NCBI RefSeq assembly: GCF_032594935.1 | Contig: NZ_CP118734.1 | Span: forward strand, 834,001 to 898,000 | Source of the DNA: Streptococcus sp. 29892 | GTDB taxonomy: Bacteria > Bacillota > Bacilli > Lactobacillales > Streptococcaceae | Direction of reading: 5' to 3' | DNA: 64,000 bases | Shown: piece after piece, positions 18,166-27,460 of the stretch | Layout: each line of letters opens with the position of its first letter | Position numbering within the stretch: the first letter of the stretch is position 1 | Notes under the pieces: model-generated | The model's database searches: none | Seen by the model: the letters and a program-made list of their open reading frames with translations, nothing else | What the model was told of the DNA's origin: nothing | Program-made: the position numbers and the translations under genes

Positions 18166-19884
18166 TTATCCAACAAATTCGTTGATTTCTTTTTCGATGT
18201 TGGCGATTTTTTCTTCTGCTTCAGCAAGTGTTTCACCGACTGTTGCGATGTAGAATTTGATTTTTGGTTCTGTTCCTGAAGGACGAACAGCGAACCAAGA
18301 ATCATCTGCCAAGGTGTATTTCAAGACATCTGATGGAGGAGTAGTGAGTTTTTCAACATTTCCATCTTTATCTGTTTTGGTTTGAAGGGCAAAGTCCTCA
18401 AAGACTGCGATGTCTGTTGCGTTGAATTGAGCTGGTGAGTTATCGCGGAATTTAGCCATGATTGCCTTGATTTGCTCTGCACCATCTTTACCAGAAAGTG
18501 TAACAGAAATTGTTTTCTCAGCAAAGTAGCCGTATTCTTTGAAGATTTCATCGATACCGTCAGCCAAGGTCATGCCACGAGAACGGTAGTAGGCAGCAAT
18601 TTCAGCAACCATAAGCACGGCTTGGATTGCATCCTTGTCACGCACGAATGGCTTAATCAAGTAGCCAAAGCTTTCTTCAAAACCAAACATGTAGGTATGG
18701 TTGTGTTTTTCTTCAAACTCTTGGATTTTCTCAGCGATGAATTTGAAACCAGTCAAGACATTGAACATGGTAGTACCGTAGCTTTCAGCAATCTTAGTTA
18801 CCAACTCAGTAGATACGATTGACTTAGCTAGGGCAGCGTTTGCTGGAAGAGTTCCAGCTTGCTTGTGAGCTTCAAGGATGTATTTAGCGATGATAGCACC
18901 GATTTGGTTACCAGATAGGTTCCAGTATGAACCGTCAGCTTGACGAACTTCAACACCAACACGGTCAGCGTCAGGGTCTGTTGCAAGAAGGACATCTGCA
19001 CCGACTTCACGGCCCAATTCTTCCGCAAGGGCAAAAGCAGCTTGGCTTTCTGGGTTTGGTGAAGCGACAGTAGAGAAGTCAGGGTCAGCAGTTGCTTGAG
19101 CTTCCACAACTTGCACAGACTCAAAACCAGCCTGTGCAAGGGCACGACGAGCCAACATTTCACCCGTACCATGAAGTGGTGTGTAGACAATCTTCATGTC
19201 CTTACCGTACTCAGCAATCAAGTCAGGATTGATGTTGAGGTCTTTGAGTTCTTCAAGATATTTAACGTCAGTTTCTTCGCCAAGAACCGTAATCAAACCA
19301 TTTTCCTTACTTGCTTCAAGGTCAGCCAATTCAACTGCAAATGGATTGTCAATAGCACGGATGAAGTTGGTCAATGCATCTGCATCAGCAGGTGGCATTT
19401 GTCCACCGTCTTCGCCATATACCTTATATCCGTTGAATTCTTTCGGGTTGTGGCTGGCAGTCACCATGATACCTGCGATGGCATTGTAATGACGAACAGC
19501 AAATGACAATTCAGGAGTTGGGCGAAGGCTTTCAAATACATAAGATTTGATACCATGTGCTGCCAATACTTGAGCAGACTCAAAAGCAAATTCTGGAGAG
19601 AAGTGACGTGAGTCGTAAGCGATAGCTACACCACGTTTTTTAGCTTCTTCACCTTTTGATTCTACCAACTTTGCCAAACCTTCAGTAGCTTGACGTACAA
19701 CGAAAACGTTGATACGGTTAGTACCAGCGCCAATATAGCCACGCATACCGGCTGTACCAAACTCAAGGTTTGTGTAGAAGGCATCTTCTTTGGTCTTTTC
19801 ATCCATTGCGACTAATTCTTCACGCAAGTAGTCTGGAAGGTCTGCAAAGTCGAGCCATGTTTGATAGGTTTCTTGATAAGTCAT
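18166..19884 (-). CDS. pgm: Alpha-phosphoglucomutase
   Basis: Interconverts glucose 1-phosphate and glucose 6-phosphate in the cytoplasm, supplying UDP-glucose for capsule, teichoic acid and glycogen-type pathways. It is 572 residues, the normal size of the Gram-positive alpha-D-phosphohexomutase. Signatures: FGTAGMRGYIG near residue 44, the phosphoserine loop TASHNPKEFNG near 144, the metal-binding loop DPDADRVG near 299 and the phosphate-binding end RPSGTEPKIKFY near 535. AAGGAG precedes the ATG. It is transcribed on its own, converging on galM. Confidence 0.95.
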   Translation of the reverse strand: MTYQETYQTWLDFADLPDYLREELVAMDEKTKEDAFYTNLEFGTAGMRGYIGAGTNRINVFVVRQATEGLAKLVESKGEEAKKRGVAIAYDSRHFSPEFAFESAQVLAAHGIKSYVFESLRPTPELSFAVRHYNAIAGIMVTASHNPKEFNGYKVYGEDGGQMPPADADALTNFIRAIDNPFAVELADLEASKENGLITVLGEETDVKYLEELKDLNINPDLIAEYGKDMKIVYTPLHGTGEMLARRALAQAGFESVQVVEAQATADPDFSTVASPNPESQAAFALAEELGREVGADVLLATDPDADRVGVEVRQADGSYWNLSGNQIGAIIAKYILEAHKQAGTLPANAALAKSIVSTELVTKIAESYGTTMFNVLTGFKFIAEKIQEFEEKHNHTYMFGFEESFGYLIKPFVRDKDAIQAVLMVAEIAAYYRSRGMTLADGIDEIFKEYGYFAEKTISVTLSGKDGAEQIKAIMAKFRDNSPAQFNATDIAVFEDFALQTKTDKDGNVEKLTTPPSDVLKYTLADDSWFAVRPSGTEPKIKFYIATVGETLAEAEEKIANIEKEINEFVG

Positions 19885-19940
19885 CGCATATCTCCTTAAA
19901 AATATTTCTTTTAAACGCTTTCATTATACCATGTTTGAAA

Positions 19941-19968
19941 AGAAAAATCACGCTTTCACGTGATTTTC
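19941..19968 (-). terminator. Terminator of the coaB-coaC-panT operon
   Basis: AAAATCACG and CGTGATTTT form a 9-bp stem around a 6-nt loop, followed by T-rich sequence on the minus strand, just past the panT-like stop. Confidence 0.7.
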
Positions 19969-19974
19969 TGATAT

Positions 19975-20544
19975 TTATTTTTTAACTTTCTGTAAGACTG
20001 GGACAATGGCAAGGGTTAGAATGGTGGCAATCGCCATTTCAGCGATAGAATTGACTGAAACGATTGCTGCAAGGACTGCCTTAATATCTCCTTTGAAAAC
20101 ACCGCCAAATAGAAAGAAAATACCTGACAGGACAAAGATGGTGTTTGTGAGTGTTCCGGTCAAGCCAGCGAGTGCAAGACCGGCCTTATTTTGCCACAAT
20201 TTGTAAATATAATAAGGAGTAATCCCAATCAAAATCCGTGGTACAAGTGCGATGAGCACTGAGTAGAGATTTCCATTCTCAACAAAAGGTGAGAAGACAT
20301 AGCTCAAAGGCGAAAGAATAATACTATTGCGGATGATACTCATAATTCCCATAAAACCACCCAGTTGAGCCCCAATACGAGGTCCATAAATAATACTTGC
20401 AATGATAACAGGGATATGGGTAACAGTCGGTTTGACCGGGAGGACAAAGGCTGCGAAGATAGCCTGGCTGATGGTTTCGATGACGACCATAACAGCGATA
20501 AAAATAGCTAGGGTTGCGACTTGGTTGGCTTTCTTAGTTTTCAT
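19975..20544 (-). CDS. panT: ECF transporter substrate-binding (S) component, probably PanT for pantothenate
   Basis: A 189-residue integral membrane protein with about five or six hydrophobic segments, of the ECF S-component type. S components bind a vitamin and dock on the shared EcfA-EcfA'-EcfT module encoded elsewhere. The substrate is inferred from context: it follows coaB and coaC, overlaps the end of coaC by 11 nt, and pantothenate is the precursor of their pathway. Sequence features such as HIPVIIASIIYGPRIGA and GGFMGIMSIIRN fit the S-component fold but do not specify the ligand. Confidence 0.78.
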   Translation of the reverse strand: MKTKKANQVATLAIFIAVMVVIETISQAIFAAFVLPVKPTVTHIPVIIASIIYGPRIGAQLGGFMGIMSIIRNSIILSPLSYVFSPFVENGNLYSVLIALVPRILIGITPYYIYKLWQNKAGLALAGLTGTLTNTIFVLSGIFFLFGGVFKGDIKAVLAAIVSVNSIAEMAIATILTLAIVPVLQKVKK

Positions 20545-21079
20545 TCAGAATAGAACTCACTTTCTCTAATATAATCTCGATTTCAGCTAGGGCACCTGTT
20601 CCAAAATCGCCACAGGCTAGAAGGGCTTCGCGTGGTTTAATTTCCTCAAAGCCGTATTCTATCAAGGTTTTGAGATTTTGCTGTGTGGCAGGGTTCAGGT
20701 ACATATTGGTATTCATAGCAGGAGCAATCAGCTTTTTAGTCCCGATGGGCAGAGCCAGAGCTGTTGCAGTGACCATATTGTCTGCCAGTCCGTGAGCTAG
20801 TTTAGCGATGGTATTGGCAGAAGCTGGGGCTACTATAAATAATTCAGTTGCCTTGGCAATATCAATGTGTTTGATAGAACTAGGATTTTCTTCCAGCATG
20901 ACATCTGTGTGGACCAGATTTTTTGACAGGGATTGGAAGGTCAAGGGCGTGATAAAGTCCATAGCAGAGCGGCTCATGAGGACAGTTACCTGATGGCCGA
21001 GCTTGGTCAATTGACTGGTTAAATCAGCAGCCTTGTAGGCGGAAATGGAGCCAGTTACAGCCAGAGTAATGTTAGCCAT
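20534..21079 (-). CDS. coaC: Phosphopantothenoylcysteine decarboxylase
   Basis: FMN-dependent enzyme that decarboxylates 4'-phosphopantothenoylcysteine to 4'-phosphopantetheine in CoA synthesis. It is 181 residues starting MANITLAVTGSISAYKAAD; a longer frame exists, but this ATG has AAGGAG in the right place and matches family length. Visible motifs: the His-containing IKHIDIAKATELFIVAPASANTI region split around residue 75, the substrate clamp PAMNTNMYLNP near 114 and the late Cys/Gly motif ACGDFGTGAL. The start overlaps coaB by 8 nt. Streptococci keep CoaB and CoaC as separate proteins. Confidence 0.93.
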   Translation of the reverse strand: MANITLAVTGSISAYKAADLTSQLTKLGHQVTVLMSRSAMDFITPLTFQSLSKNLVHTDVMLEENPSSIKHIDIAKATELFIVAPASANTIAKLAHGLADNMVTATALALPIGTKKLIAPAMNTNMYLNPATQQNLKTLIEYGFEEIKPREALLACGDFGTGALAEIEIILEKVSSILNEN

Positions 21080-21773
21080 GTTTTTCTCCTTTTTCGAGAG
21101 TTTCCAAAATGAGTTGGGCAATTTCTTCTTTCGTCTGAGCTTGAACTTCGGAAGTCTTGTCTACTAAATAGGCAATATGTTGATTGCCCTTGATGTCTGT
21201 CAAGTCATTAGCAAGGATATAATCTGCACCATTGCGTTCAATGCTTTGGCGGGCAACAGCAAATAGTTCTTCCTTAGAAACATCGACCAAAAGTTTAAAT
21301 CCGATGAGTTGGATAGTTGGATTCCATTGTTTGACATAGGAAATAACCTTTGGTGTTTTTTTGAGGAAAAGGACTTGGTAGTCATCCTTGGAAGAAATCT
21401 TGCTTTCAGCATTTTTCTTATCCAATAAGCTAGTAATATCTTCGGTTGCCTGAACCTCATCCAAGCCAGTCATGTAAACAGGTGTATAATCCGATACGGC
21501 CATGCTATGAATGAGGACATGGTGGGTCTTGACCAAGGGTTCTAAAGTTGATTGTAAACTTTCAACATTTGTAATTTCAATAATGGTTAAATTCTTCTGT
21601 GGTTCAGGTTTAACTGCCTGCTTGGTAGTGACAAGCGTGACTTCATGTCCAATCCTCAAAGCCTGTTCAGCAATGATTTTTCCAAGATTGCCAGAGGCAT
21701 GATTGGTAATAGCACGAACTTGGTCAATGGCTTCACTGGTGCCACCTGTTGTAATCAATAGTTTCATGTTCAT
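21072..21773 (-). CDS. coaB: Phosphopantothenate-cysteine ligase
   Basis: Joins cysteine to 4'-phosphopantothenate using CTP (or ATP in some family members) in CoA synthesis. A 233-residue stand-alone CoaB: a Rossmann-like start (MKLLITTGGTSEAIDQVR), ITNHASGNLG, an AVSDYTP motif near 93 and ADYILANDL near 180, all typical of the ligase. Two ATG codons lie 6 nt apart at the start and neither has a strong ribosome-binding site. The operon order is coaB-coaC-panT, each overlapping the next, so translation is probably coupled. Confidence 0.92.
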   Translation of the reverse strand: MNMKLLITTGGTSEAIDQVRAITNHASGNLGKIIAEQALRIGHEVTLVTTKQAVKPEPQKNLTIIEITNVESLQSTLEPLVKTHHVLIHSMAVSDYTPVYMTGLDEVQATEDITSLLDKKNAESKISSKDDYQVLFLKKTPKVISYVKQWNPTIQLIGFKLLVDVSKEELFAVARQSIERNGADYILANDLTDIKGNQHIAYLVDKTSEVQAQTKEEIAQLILETLEKGEKHG

Positions 21774-21984
21774 ATTGTACTAGAATTTCCATTTTTCGTA
21801 AAGTTTCAGAGAAGGTCTTTTCACAAAGATTTACTAAATCATCTCCCTAACTGAAATGATTGTGGTTTCATCGGGAATAATTGTATCTAAAAACCGTACA
21901 TTATCTGTAATAACTTCGGAAAATATGCGAAAATCATTTTTTCTATGGTATAATGTTTGTGAAAAATATGGAAATGGAGCTCTC

Positions 21985-23655
21985 ATGAAAACAGATATTG
22001 AAATTGCACAAAGTGTGACCTTGAAACCCATTACTGAAATCGTTGAAAAAGTTGGTATCAGTTTTGACGATATTGAACTCTATGGAAAATACAAGGCAAA
22101 ATTGTCCTTTGATAAAATCAATGCGGTAAAAGACAATGCGCCTGGTAAGCTAATCTTGGTGACTGCTATCAACCCAACACCTGCAGGAGAAGGGAAGTCA
22201 ACCATTACTATCGGTTTGGCTGATGCTTTGTCAAAAATTGGTAAGAAAACCATGATTGCCCTTCGTGAGCCTTCTTTGGGTCCAGTTATGGGTATCAAGG
22301 GGGGAGCTGCTGGCGGTGGCTTTGCCCAAGTCTTGCCAATGGAAGATATTAACTTACACTTTACTGGCGATATGCACGCTATTACGACTGCCAACAATGC
22401 TCTCTCTGCCTTGATTGATAACCATATCCATCAAGGAAATGCGATTGGCCTTGACCAGCGCCGTATCATCTGGAAACGTGTTGTGGACCTCAACGACCGC
22501 GCGCTTCGTAAGGTGACGGTTGGCTTGGGTGGGCCGCTCAATGGTATTCCACATGAAGATGGTTTTGACATTACGGTGGCATCTGAAATCATGGCAATCT
22601 TGTGTTTGGCGACGGACATCAACGACTTGAAAGAACGCTTGGCAAATATTGTGATCGGTTATCGTTTCGATAGCAGTCCTGTCTATGTGCGTGATTTGGC
22701 GGTGGAAGGTGCTTTGACCCTCATTTTGAAGGATGCCATTAAACCAAACCTTGTCCAAACCATCTATGGCACGCCAGCCTTTGTCCATGGTGGACCATTT
22801 GCTAACATCGCCCATGGCTGTAACTCAGTGCTCGCTACCACAACAGCTCTGCGATTGGCCGACTATACCGTCACAGAAGCAGGATTTGGTGCTGACCTTG
22901 GAGCAGAGAAATTCCTTGATATTAAAGTTCCAAACTTGCCAAAAGCTCCGGATGCAGTGGTCATTGTTGCCACTCTTCGTGCCCTAAAAATGCATGGTGG
23001 TGTAGCTAAGACAGAACTTTCTACTGAAAATGTAGAGGCAGTGAAAGCTGGTTTTTCTAACTTGAAGCGTCACGTTGAAAATATCCAGAAATATGGTATT
23101 CCAGCAGTCGTTGCTATCAATGAATTTGTATCTGACACAGCTGACGAAATCGCTGCATTGAAAGAACTTTGCGCTGAGATTGGTGTACCTGTTGAATTGG
23201 CTAGCGTATGGGCAAACGGTGCTGACGGTGGTGTTGAATTGGCTGAAACAGTTGTTGCTACTATTGAAAATCAAGCAGCCAACTACCAACGACTTTACAA
23301 GGCAGACGATAGCTTGGAAGAAAAAGTGACTAAGATTGTTACCCAAATCTACGGTGGTACTGGTGTCGTTTTCGAGAAGAAGGCTCGTAATCAATTGGCT
23401 GAATTTGCTAAGAATGGTTGGGATAAATTGCCAGTCTGCATGGCCAAGACCCAATACAGCTTCTCAGATGATCAGTTTGCTCTTGGTGCACCCACAGGCT
23501 TTGACATTACAGTCCGTGAATTCGTTCCAAAATTGGGAGCAGGTTTCATCGTTGCTCTTACAGGTGATGTCATGACTATGCCAGGTCTTCCAAAAGCCCC
23601 TGCAGCCCTCAATATGGATGTGGCAGAAGATGGAACAGCTATTGGGTTGTTCTAG
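21985..23655 (+). CDS. fhs: Formate-tetrahydrofolate ligase
   Basis: Makes 10-formyl-tetrahydrofolate from formate, ATP and tetrahydrofolate, supplying one-carbon units for purines and formyl-Met-tRNA. The start at 21985 ([10 protein letters not shown]) is preferred over the upstream-extended frame from 21856: it gives 556 residues, the family length, and GGAG lies before it. The ATP-binding loop TPAGEGKST (about residue 66) and the folate-region motif [20 protein letters not shown], here split around residue 110, are intact. The gene stands alone between divergent coaB and a strong terminator. Confidence 0.95.
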   Translation: MKTDIEIAQSVTLKPITEIVEKVGISFDDIELYGKYKAKLSFDKINAVKDNAPGKLILVTAINPTPAGEGKSTITIGLADALSKIGKKTMIALREPSLGPVMGIKGGAAGGGFAQVLPMEDINLHFTGDMHAITTANNALSALIDNHIHQGNAIGLDQRRIIWKRVVDLNDRALRKVTVGLGGPLNGIPHEDGFDITVASEIMAILCLATDINDLKERLANIVIGYRFDSSPVYVRDLAVEGALTLILKDAIKPNLVQTIYGTPAFVHGGPFANIAHGCNSVLATTTALRLADYTVTEAGFGADLGAEKFLDIKVPNLPKAPDAVVIVATLRALKMHGGVAKTELSTENVEAVKAGFSNLKRHVENIQKYGIPAVVAINEFVSDTADEIAALKELCAEIGVPVELASVWANGADGGVELAETVVATIENQAANYQRLYKADDSLEEKVTKIVTQIYGGTGVVFEKKARNQLAEFAKNGWDKLPVCMAKTQYSFSDDQFALGAPTGFDITVREFVPKLGAGFIVALTGDVMTMPGLPKAPAALNMDVAEDGTAIGLF

Positions 23656-23696
23656 ATAGAACAATAGAAGTTTATAAAATAGGATTGCCGGCAAGA

Positions 23697-23745
23697 AAAA
23701 AGCATAGACTCATTTTATTTAGGTAAAATGAGTCTATGCTTTTCT
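23697..23745 (+). terminator. Strong inverted-repeat terminator after fhs
   Basis: A 17-bp perfect stem (AAGCATAGACTCATTTT with AAAATGAGTCTATGCTT) and an 8-nt loop, followed by a short T-rich stretch. Confidence 0.8.
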
Positions 23746-23853
23746 GTTTATGTGAGTTTAGACGCTCTTTATTTAGAGAAATAGTCTGACTATTTGTAGA
23801 ATGTGTCTCCTCAGTAATTTTTATAATTCTTGAAATGAATGTTTCATCTCCAC

Positions 23854-24762
23854 CTAATAAGCATACCAAGCGACACCTTCATAGATCCAACCTCTTTCTT
23901 GAAGTACTCTGACTTCATTTTTATCCAAGGTATAGTGATGGGAACCACTGACTAATCCTGGATGAAACAAACGATGCACTTCTTTGTTTCCATTTGAATA
24001 CCATCCGATACCTTCTTGTTTCCAACCAAATCGACTTGTTAAAACGTTTACCTCATGTTTATCCAAGGTATAGTGATGGTCTTTGAGAATGGGATTATAG
24101 AGACGATAAACAGGTTTGTCATTTGAAGTAGCATTTATGAAATGCCAAGCAATTCCTTCATCATTTCCCCATCCAATTTTTACCAGATAATCTTTTTCAT
24201 GCTCATCTGAGGTATAAAAATGCTCGTGGTTAACTGGATTATATAGTCTATACATAGGAATTGGAGTGTCTAATTGGTGGGGTTCATTGGTTTCGAGGAC
24301 GGTTACAGTGAAGGTCGTCTTTTCTGGGGAAGTTTGTTGTTGTGAAGAAACGGGAGTCTGTCCTAAATAAACACCAGGAAAATAAGTCCAATTTTTTTGT
24401 GATAATTCATTTAAAAAACTTTGTTTTTTATCTGGTTGTGCTGGAAGGACGGTAACGGATGTTATTCCAGCTTTAAGTGCTTTCCAATCTCCTTTTTCTC
24501 CTATTGATAGCACAGAAGCATCCTCTACCTCAAAATCAAGACTGAATTCTAAGTCGTAGTAACTATCTGAGAGGCTACGGCGTATTTGTCCAAAATCGCC
24601 CACTCTAACTTCTGTTGGTAGGGTTAGATTGTCCAACTCAACTTTCTGACTATGGTCTGCTATGTAAGGATTTCTTTCTGCTGCTGTAAGGGTTGCGCCT
24701 CCCCAAAATAGTAGCAACAATCCTAGAGACAATGAAATTATAAAAATAGTTTTGTTTTTCAT
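23854..24762 (-). CDS. Secreted or membrane-anchored protein with C-terminal DUF5648-type repeats
   Basis: A 302-residue protein. An N-terminal hydrophobic segment (residues about 5-25, IIFIISLSLGLLLLFWGG-like) is a signal or anchor. Residues about 40-155 form a module of unknown type, followed by a short linker. The last about 130 residues hold three repeats of the pattern YRLYNP...HHYT.D..E...L...GW..EGI.WY (PVYRLYNPILKDHHYTLDK and relatives), the DUF5648 fold found in many Gram-positive surface proteins. No LPXTG is seen. Function unknown; surface binding is plausible. A near-perfect promoter lies 100 bp upstream. GAAGGG precedes the ATG. Confidence 0.78.
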   Translation of the reverse strand: MKNKTIFIISLSLGLLLLFWGGATLTAAERNPYIADHSQKVELDNLTLPTEVRVGDFGQIRRSLSDSYYDLEFSLDFEVEDASVLSIGEKGDWKALKAGITSVTVLPAQPDKKQSFLNELSQKNWTYFPGVYLGQTPVSSQQQTSPEKTTFTVTVLETNEPHQLDTPIPMYRLYNPVNHEHFYTSDEHEKDYLVKIGWGNDEGIAWHFINATSNDKPVYRLYNPILKDHHYTLDKHEVNVLTSRFGWKQEGIGWYSNGNKEVHRLFHPGLVSGSHHYTLDKNEVRVLQERGWIYEGVAWYAY

Positions 24763-25119
24763 CTTGTTTCCCTTCTATTAACGAACCACAGTCCAATTGA
24801 CATGTTTTATTTTTCAACTTCTAATAGTAAATCTTCCTAACTTATTTTTATCACTTTAATTATACAAGAGTGAAATCGAAATGTCAATATATTATATTTT
24901 TTTGGTGAAAAAGTAGGTGTGAGAGAACTTTTTAATCATACTTCTCGGTATTTACAAACCTTTCTAAAACGAATTTAAAAAGTTAAGATAAAGCTAGGAT
25001 AAAGGAACTGGTGAGGTGGGTTGGAAAGTCAGGATAGCATAAAGATGATTAGATAAAAAAACATAGAATCACAATTAGTAAAGGTGATTTTATGCTTATC
25101 ATTTAGTCTCTTTGTTAGT
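24763..25119. other. Intergenic region upstream of the DUF5648 gene
   Basis: AT-rich, with no coding sequence seen. It contains the minus-strand promoter at 24859-24887 and, at about 25058-25096, the terminator of the PrsW gene (an ATCAC/GTGAT-containing stem followed by a T run on the minus strand). Confidence 0.5.
24859..24887 (-). promoter_or_regulatory. Near-consensus promoter of the DUF5648 gene
   Basis: On the minus strand TTGACA, a 17-bp spacer and TATAAT match the sigma-A consensus fully. The distance to the ATG at 24762 is about 95 bp. Confidence 0.75.
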
Positions 25120-25929
25120 TTATTCTGCAAATGTATCAACTGTTCGATAGGCAAGAAGTCCCAGCAAGACACTAGCCATCGGAAGCAGGGTTGTTAAAAT
25201 ATCTGTATGCAATGGTGAGTTAAAGAAGAAGTGCAGACCGATACTTGCCGCAATCCAAAGCACACCTTGAACTTTTGATATAGCTGTTTGTTTGGTAAAA
25301 AGTGCCACCATACCAACCGCAAAGAGCATGGTAAATACCCAGTGGGTCCAACCAGCCTGTCCAACACGACCGATAATGGTCTCAAACCCATCCAGTTTAC
25401 CAATAAACATATCACGAAAAGTGAACATGATATCTTCAACGATTTGGAAACTAAGACCCGCGATAATACCACTGACCAAGGCATATTTGAGAGTCATTTT
25501 TCTTGCAATTAGTAAAACCAAGACAACAACCAGAGCCTTGCCAAACTCTTCTGCAAACGGGGCAGAAACAGCAGCCCCCCAGTCATAACGAAAATCATCG
25601 CTGACCTTAACAATCTCTAGCAAAAAGTAACCGATAGCAGTGTGTCCATAGTCTGAAAAAGCCACTCCGGCAGTTAGTCCCAAAATCCAACTCAAATGAC
25701 TAACTTTATTAGAAATTGCATAGCGTTTTTCCAAATAGCTGATAAAATAGACCAGAGGAATGATATAGAGGGCAGCAACAGAAATAGTCAGTAAAAATAA
25801 GGGATACTTGGCTTCCATGCCATTCGGCTTGGCCAGTTCATCAAAAATCATCTTGCAGCCACTGACAAAACCAAGGCTGGCAAGAATAAGGGCAAACTGA
25901 CTTTTATAGGTATTCCATAGGTGTTTCAT
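25120..25929 (-). CDS. PrsW-family intramembrane metalloprotease
   Basis: A 269-residue polytopic membrane protein with about eight hydrophobic segments. The PrsW signatures are present: the glutamate pair in APFAEEFGKA (E127-E128), FQIVEDIMF (E165) and a membrane histidine in HWVFTMLF near 194. In Bacillus PrsW cleaves an anti-sigma factor; in streptococci its substrate is not established. It lies 18 nt behind the CPBP protease gene and is probably co-transcribed with it, ending in its own terminator. Confidence 0.88.
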   Translation of the reverse strand: MKHLWNTYKSQFALILASLGFVSGCKMIFDELAKPNGMEAKYPLFLLTISVAALYIIPLVYFISYLEKRYAISNKVSHLSWILGLTAGVAFSDYGHTAIGYFLLEIVKVSDDFRYDWGAAVSAPFAEEFGKALVVVLVLLIARKMTLKYALVSGIIAGLSFQIVEDIMFTFRDMFIGKLDGFETIIGRVGQAGWTHWVFTMLFAVGMVALFTKQTAISKVQGVLWIAASIGLHFFFNSPLHTDILTTLLPMASVLLGLLAYRTVDTFAE

Positions 25930-25947
25930 AAGATTCCTTTCGTATGC

Positions 25948-26646
25948 TTAGTAAAGAAGATAAGACAAGACTGTCAGACCGATGACATCAGCCAGACTAT
26001 GAGCTAAAAAGAAGGGCAGTAGATTACGGGGCTGGCGTTTTTGATAGAGAAAATGAAAGAGAAGCCCCACAATCAAGCCAAGACCAATTCCAGCCACCAG
26101 ACCTTGATAGGTGTGAAAACTAGCCCGAACCAGGAGCGAGAAGGGAAGAATCCACTTACTCTCCTCGGGTTTGTTCATAAAACATAGCCCCAGAAAAAAG
26201 ATTTCCTCGTAAAAGCCATTGAGGAGGGAGTAGGCTAGCAGGGTGATGTCAATGTGTGGCAGAAGGTTGAACATGGAGGGCATGACTGGACTTGTCAACT
26301 GATAGGTCAACAAGTGAAAAATATCCATACAGAAGGCCGCCAATCCGAAAATCAGCAGTGCTTGTAAGGGAACCCAAGGTGTCCAGCATATTCGTTTTGT
26401 CAACTGAAAAATATCCACCTTCCGCCAGATAAGATAGGCGAGAGCTAAGCTGAGCCAGACCAACTGGATCAGCAAGGCCTTGATATTGTCAAGAGGTGTA
26501 AAGGTCAAATTCTCCGCCAGGCTGGTTTGTTGAGTGAAAAGACCGATACACTGTAAGGTCGAATTGATGATTCCCTCTCCGAATAAAATCACAGCTACAA
26601 CTAGCAAATCCACGGAGGAGATATACTTCTTCTTTTCTTTTAACAT
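25948..26646 (-). CDS. CPBP-family (Abi/CAAX) intramembrane metalloprotease
   Basis: A 232-residue protein with several membrane segments and the CPBP motifs in order: EE in NGFYEEIFFLG (E147-E148), FHTYQG (H178) and FLAHSLAD (H216). Members cleave prenylated or other membrane substrates and some confer immunity to bacteriocins, including self-immunity. First gene of the minus-strand pair with prsW, and divergent from the two-component system at 26812, with which it shares a 165-bp promoter region. Regulation by that system is therefore likely but inferred. Confidence 0.88.
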   Translation of the reverse strand: MLKEKKKYISSVDLLVVAVILFGEGIINSTLQCIGLFTQQTSLAENLTFTPLDNIKALLIQLVWLSLALAYLIWRKVDIFQLTKRICWTPWVPLQALLIFGLAAFCMDIFHLLTYQLTSPVMPSMFNLLPHIDITLLAYSLLNGFYEEIFFLGLCFMNKPEESKWILPFSLLVRASFHTYQGLVAGIGLGLIVGLLFHFLYQKRQPRNLLPFFLAHSLADVIGLTVLSYLLY

Positions 26647-26811
26647 AAGTATCCTTTCTAGTTTCTATCCCCAGTTTAGCAAATCCAACTATTCTCACCC
26701 TACCTGTCATCTGTTTTTTATCTGTTTTTTGTAGCGATTGTCAAAAATTAGTTGAGTCCTCAGACAAATAAGCCTATAATGGAGAGAGAAGAGAAAGAAA
26801 AGGGAACGGCT

Positions 26812-27459
26812 ATGGCACGCATTTTGGTACTGGAAGACGACACTGTTATCAACCAGGTTGTCTGTGAATTTTTGAAGGAAGAGGGGCACGAAGTCCTGAG
26901 TTTTGTCAATGGCAGAGCAGCTTATCAAGCTAGTCAGGAAAGCCGGTTTGACCTCCTTATTCTAGACATCATGGTCCCTGAGATGACCGGCTTGGAAGTC
27001 TTACAGGAAGTTCGGAAAAAATCGACAATTCCCATTCTCATGCTGACAGCCTTGGAGGACGAATGCACTCAGCTTCTGTCTTTTAATCAGCAGATTAGTG
27101 ATTATGTCACCAAGCCCTTTTCTCCCCTTATCCTGATGAAACGGGTTGAGAATATTCTCCGTCAGGAATGTCAAACGGATCAACTGGTGGTTGGAACCAT
27201 CAGCCTATCTGAAAAAACAGGTATGGTTTATGACCAGGGCAAGCTAGTTTCCTTGACCCAGAAGGAGTATGGCATTCTACACTATCTGATCAAGCACAAG
27301 GGCCAGATTGTCAGTCGAGACGGCATGATGTTGGATATCTGGGGCTATACAGAATTGGATAGTCGCGTTCTTGACAACCACATCAAAAATCTGAGAAAGA
27401 AATTACCAGACCTTCCCCTAAAAACGGTCATTGGCCGTGGTTATCAGTTGGAGACCTAA
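26812..27459 (+). CDS. OmpR-type response regulator
   Basis: A DNA-binding response regulator of 215 residues starting MARILVLEDD; a longer frame upstream (from 26752) lacks support. The receiver domain has the acidic pair ED at 8-9, phospho-acceptor D52 in LILDIMVPE, T82-region LMLTALED and K109 in YVTKPFSP. A winged-helix output domain follows (LTQKEYGILHYLIKHKGQ, about 146) with the recognition segment RVLDNHIKNLRKK. The histidine kinase starts 2 nt after its stop. It is divergent from the CPBP/PrsW pair. I cannot assign it to a named streptococcal system. Confidence 0.93.
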   Translation: MARILVLEDDTVINQVVCEFLKEEGHEVLSFVNGRAAYQASQESRFDLLILDIMVPEMTGLEVLQEVRKKSTIPILMLTALEDECTQLLSFNQQISDYVTKPFSPLILMKRVENILRQECQTDQLVVGTISLSEKTGMVYDQGKLVSLTQKEYGILHYLIKHKGQIVSRDGMMLDIWGYTELDSRVLDNHIKNLRKKLPDLPLKTVIGRGYQLET

Positions 27460-27460
27460 G

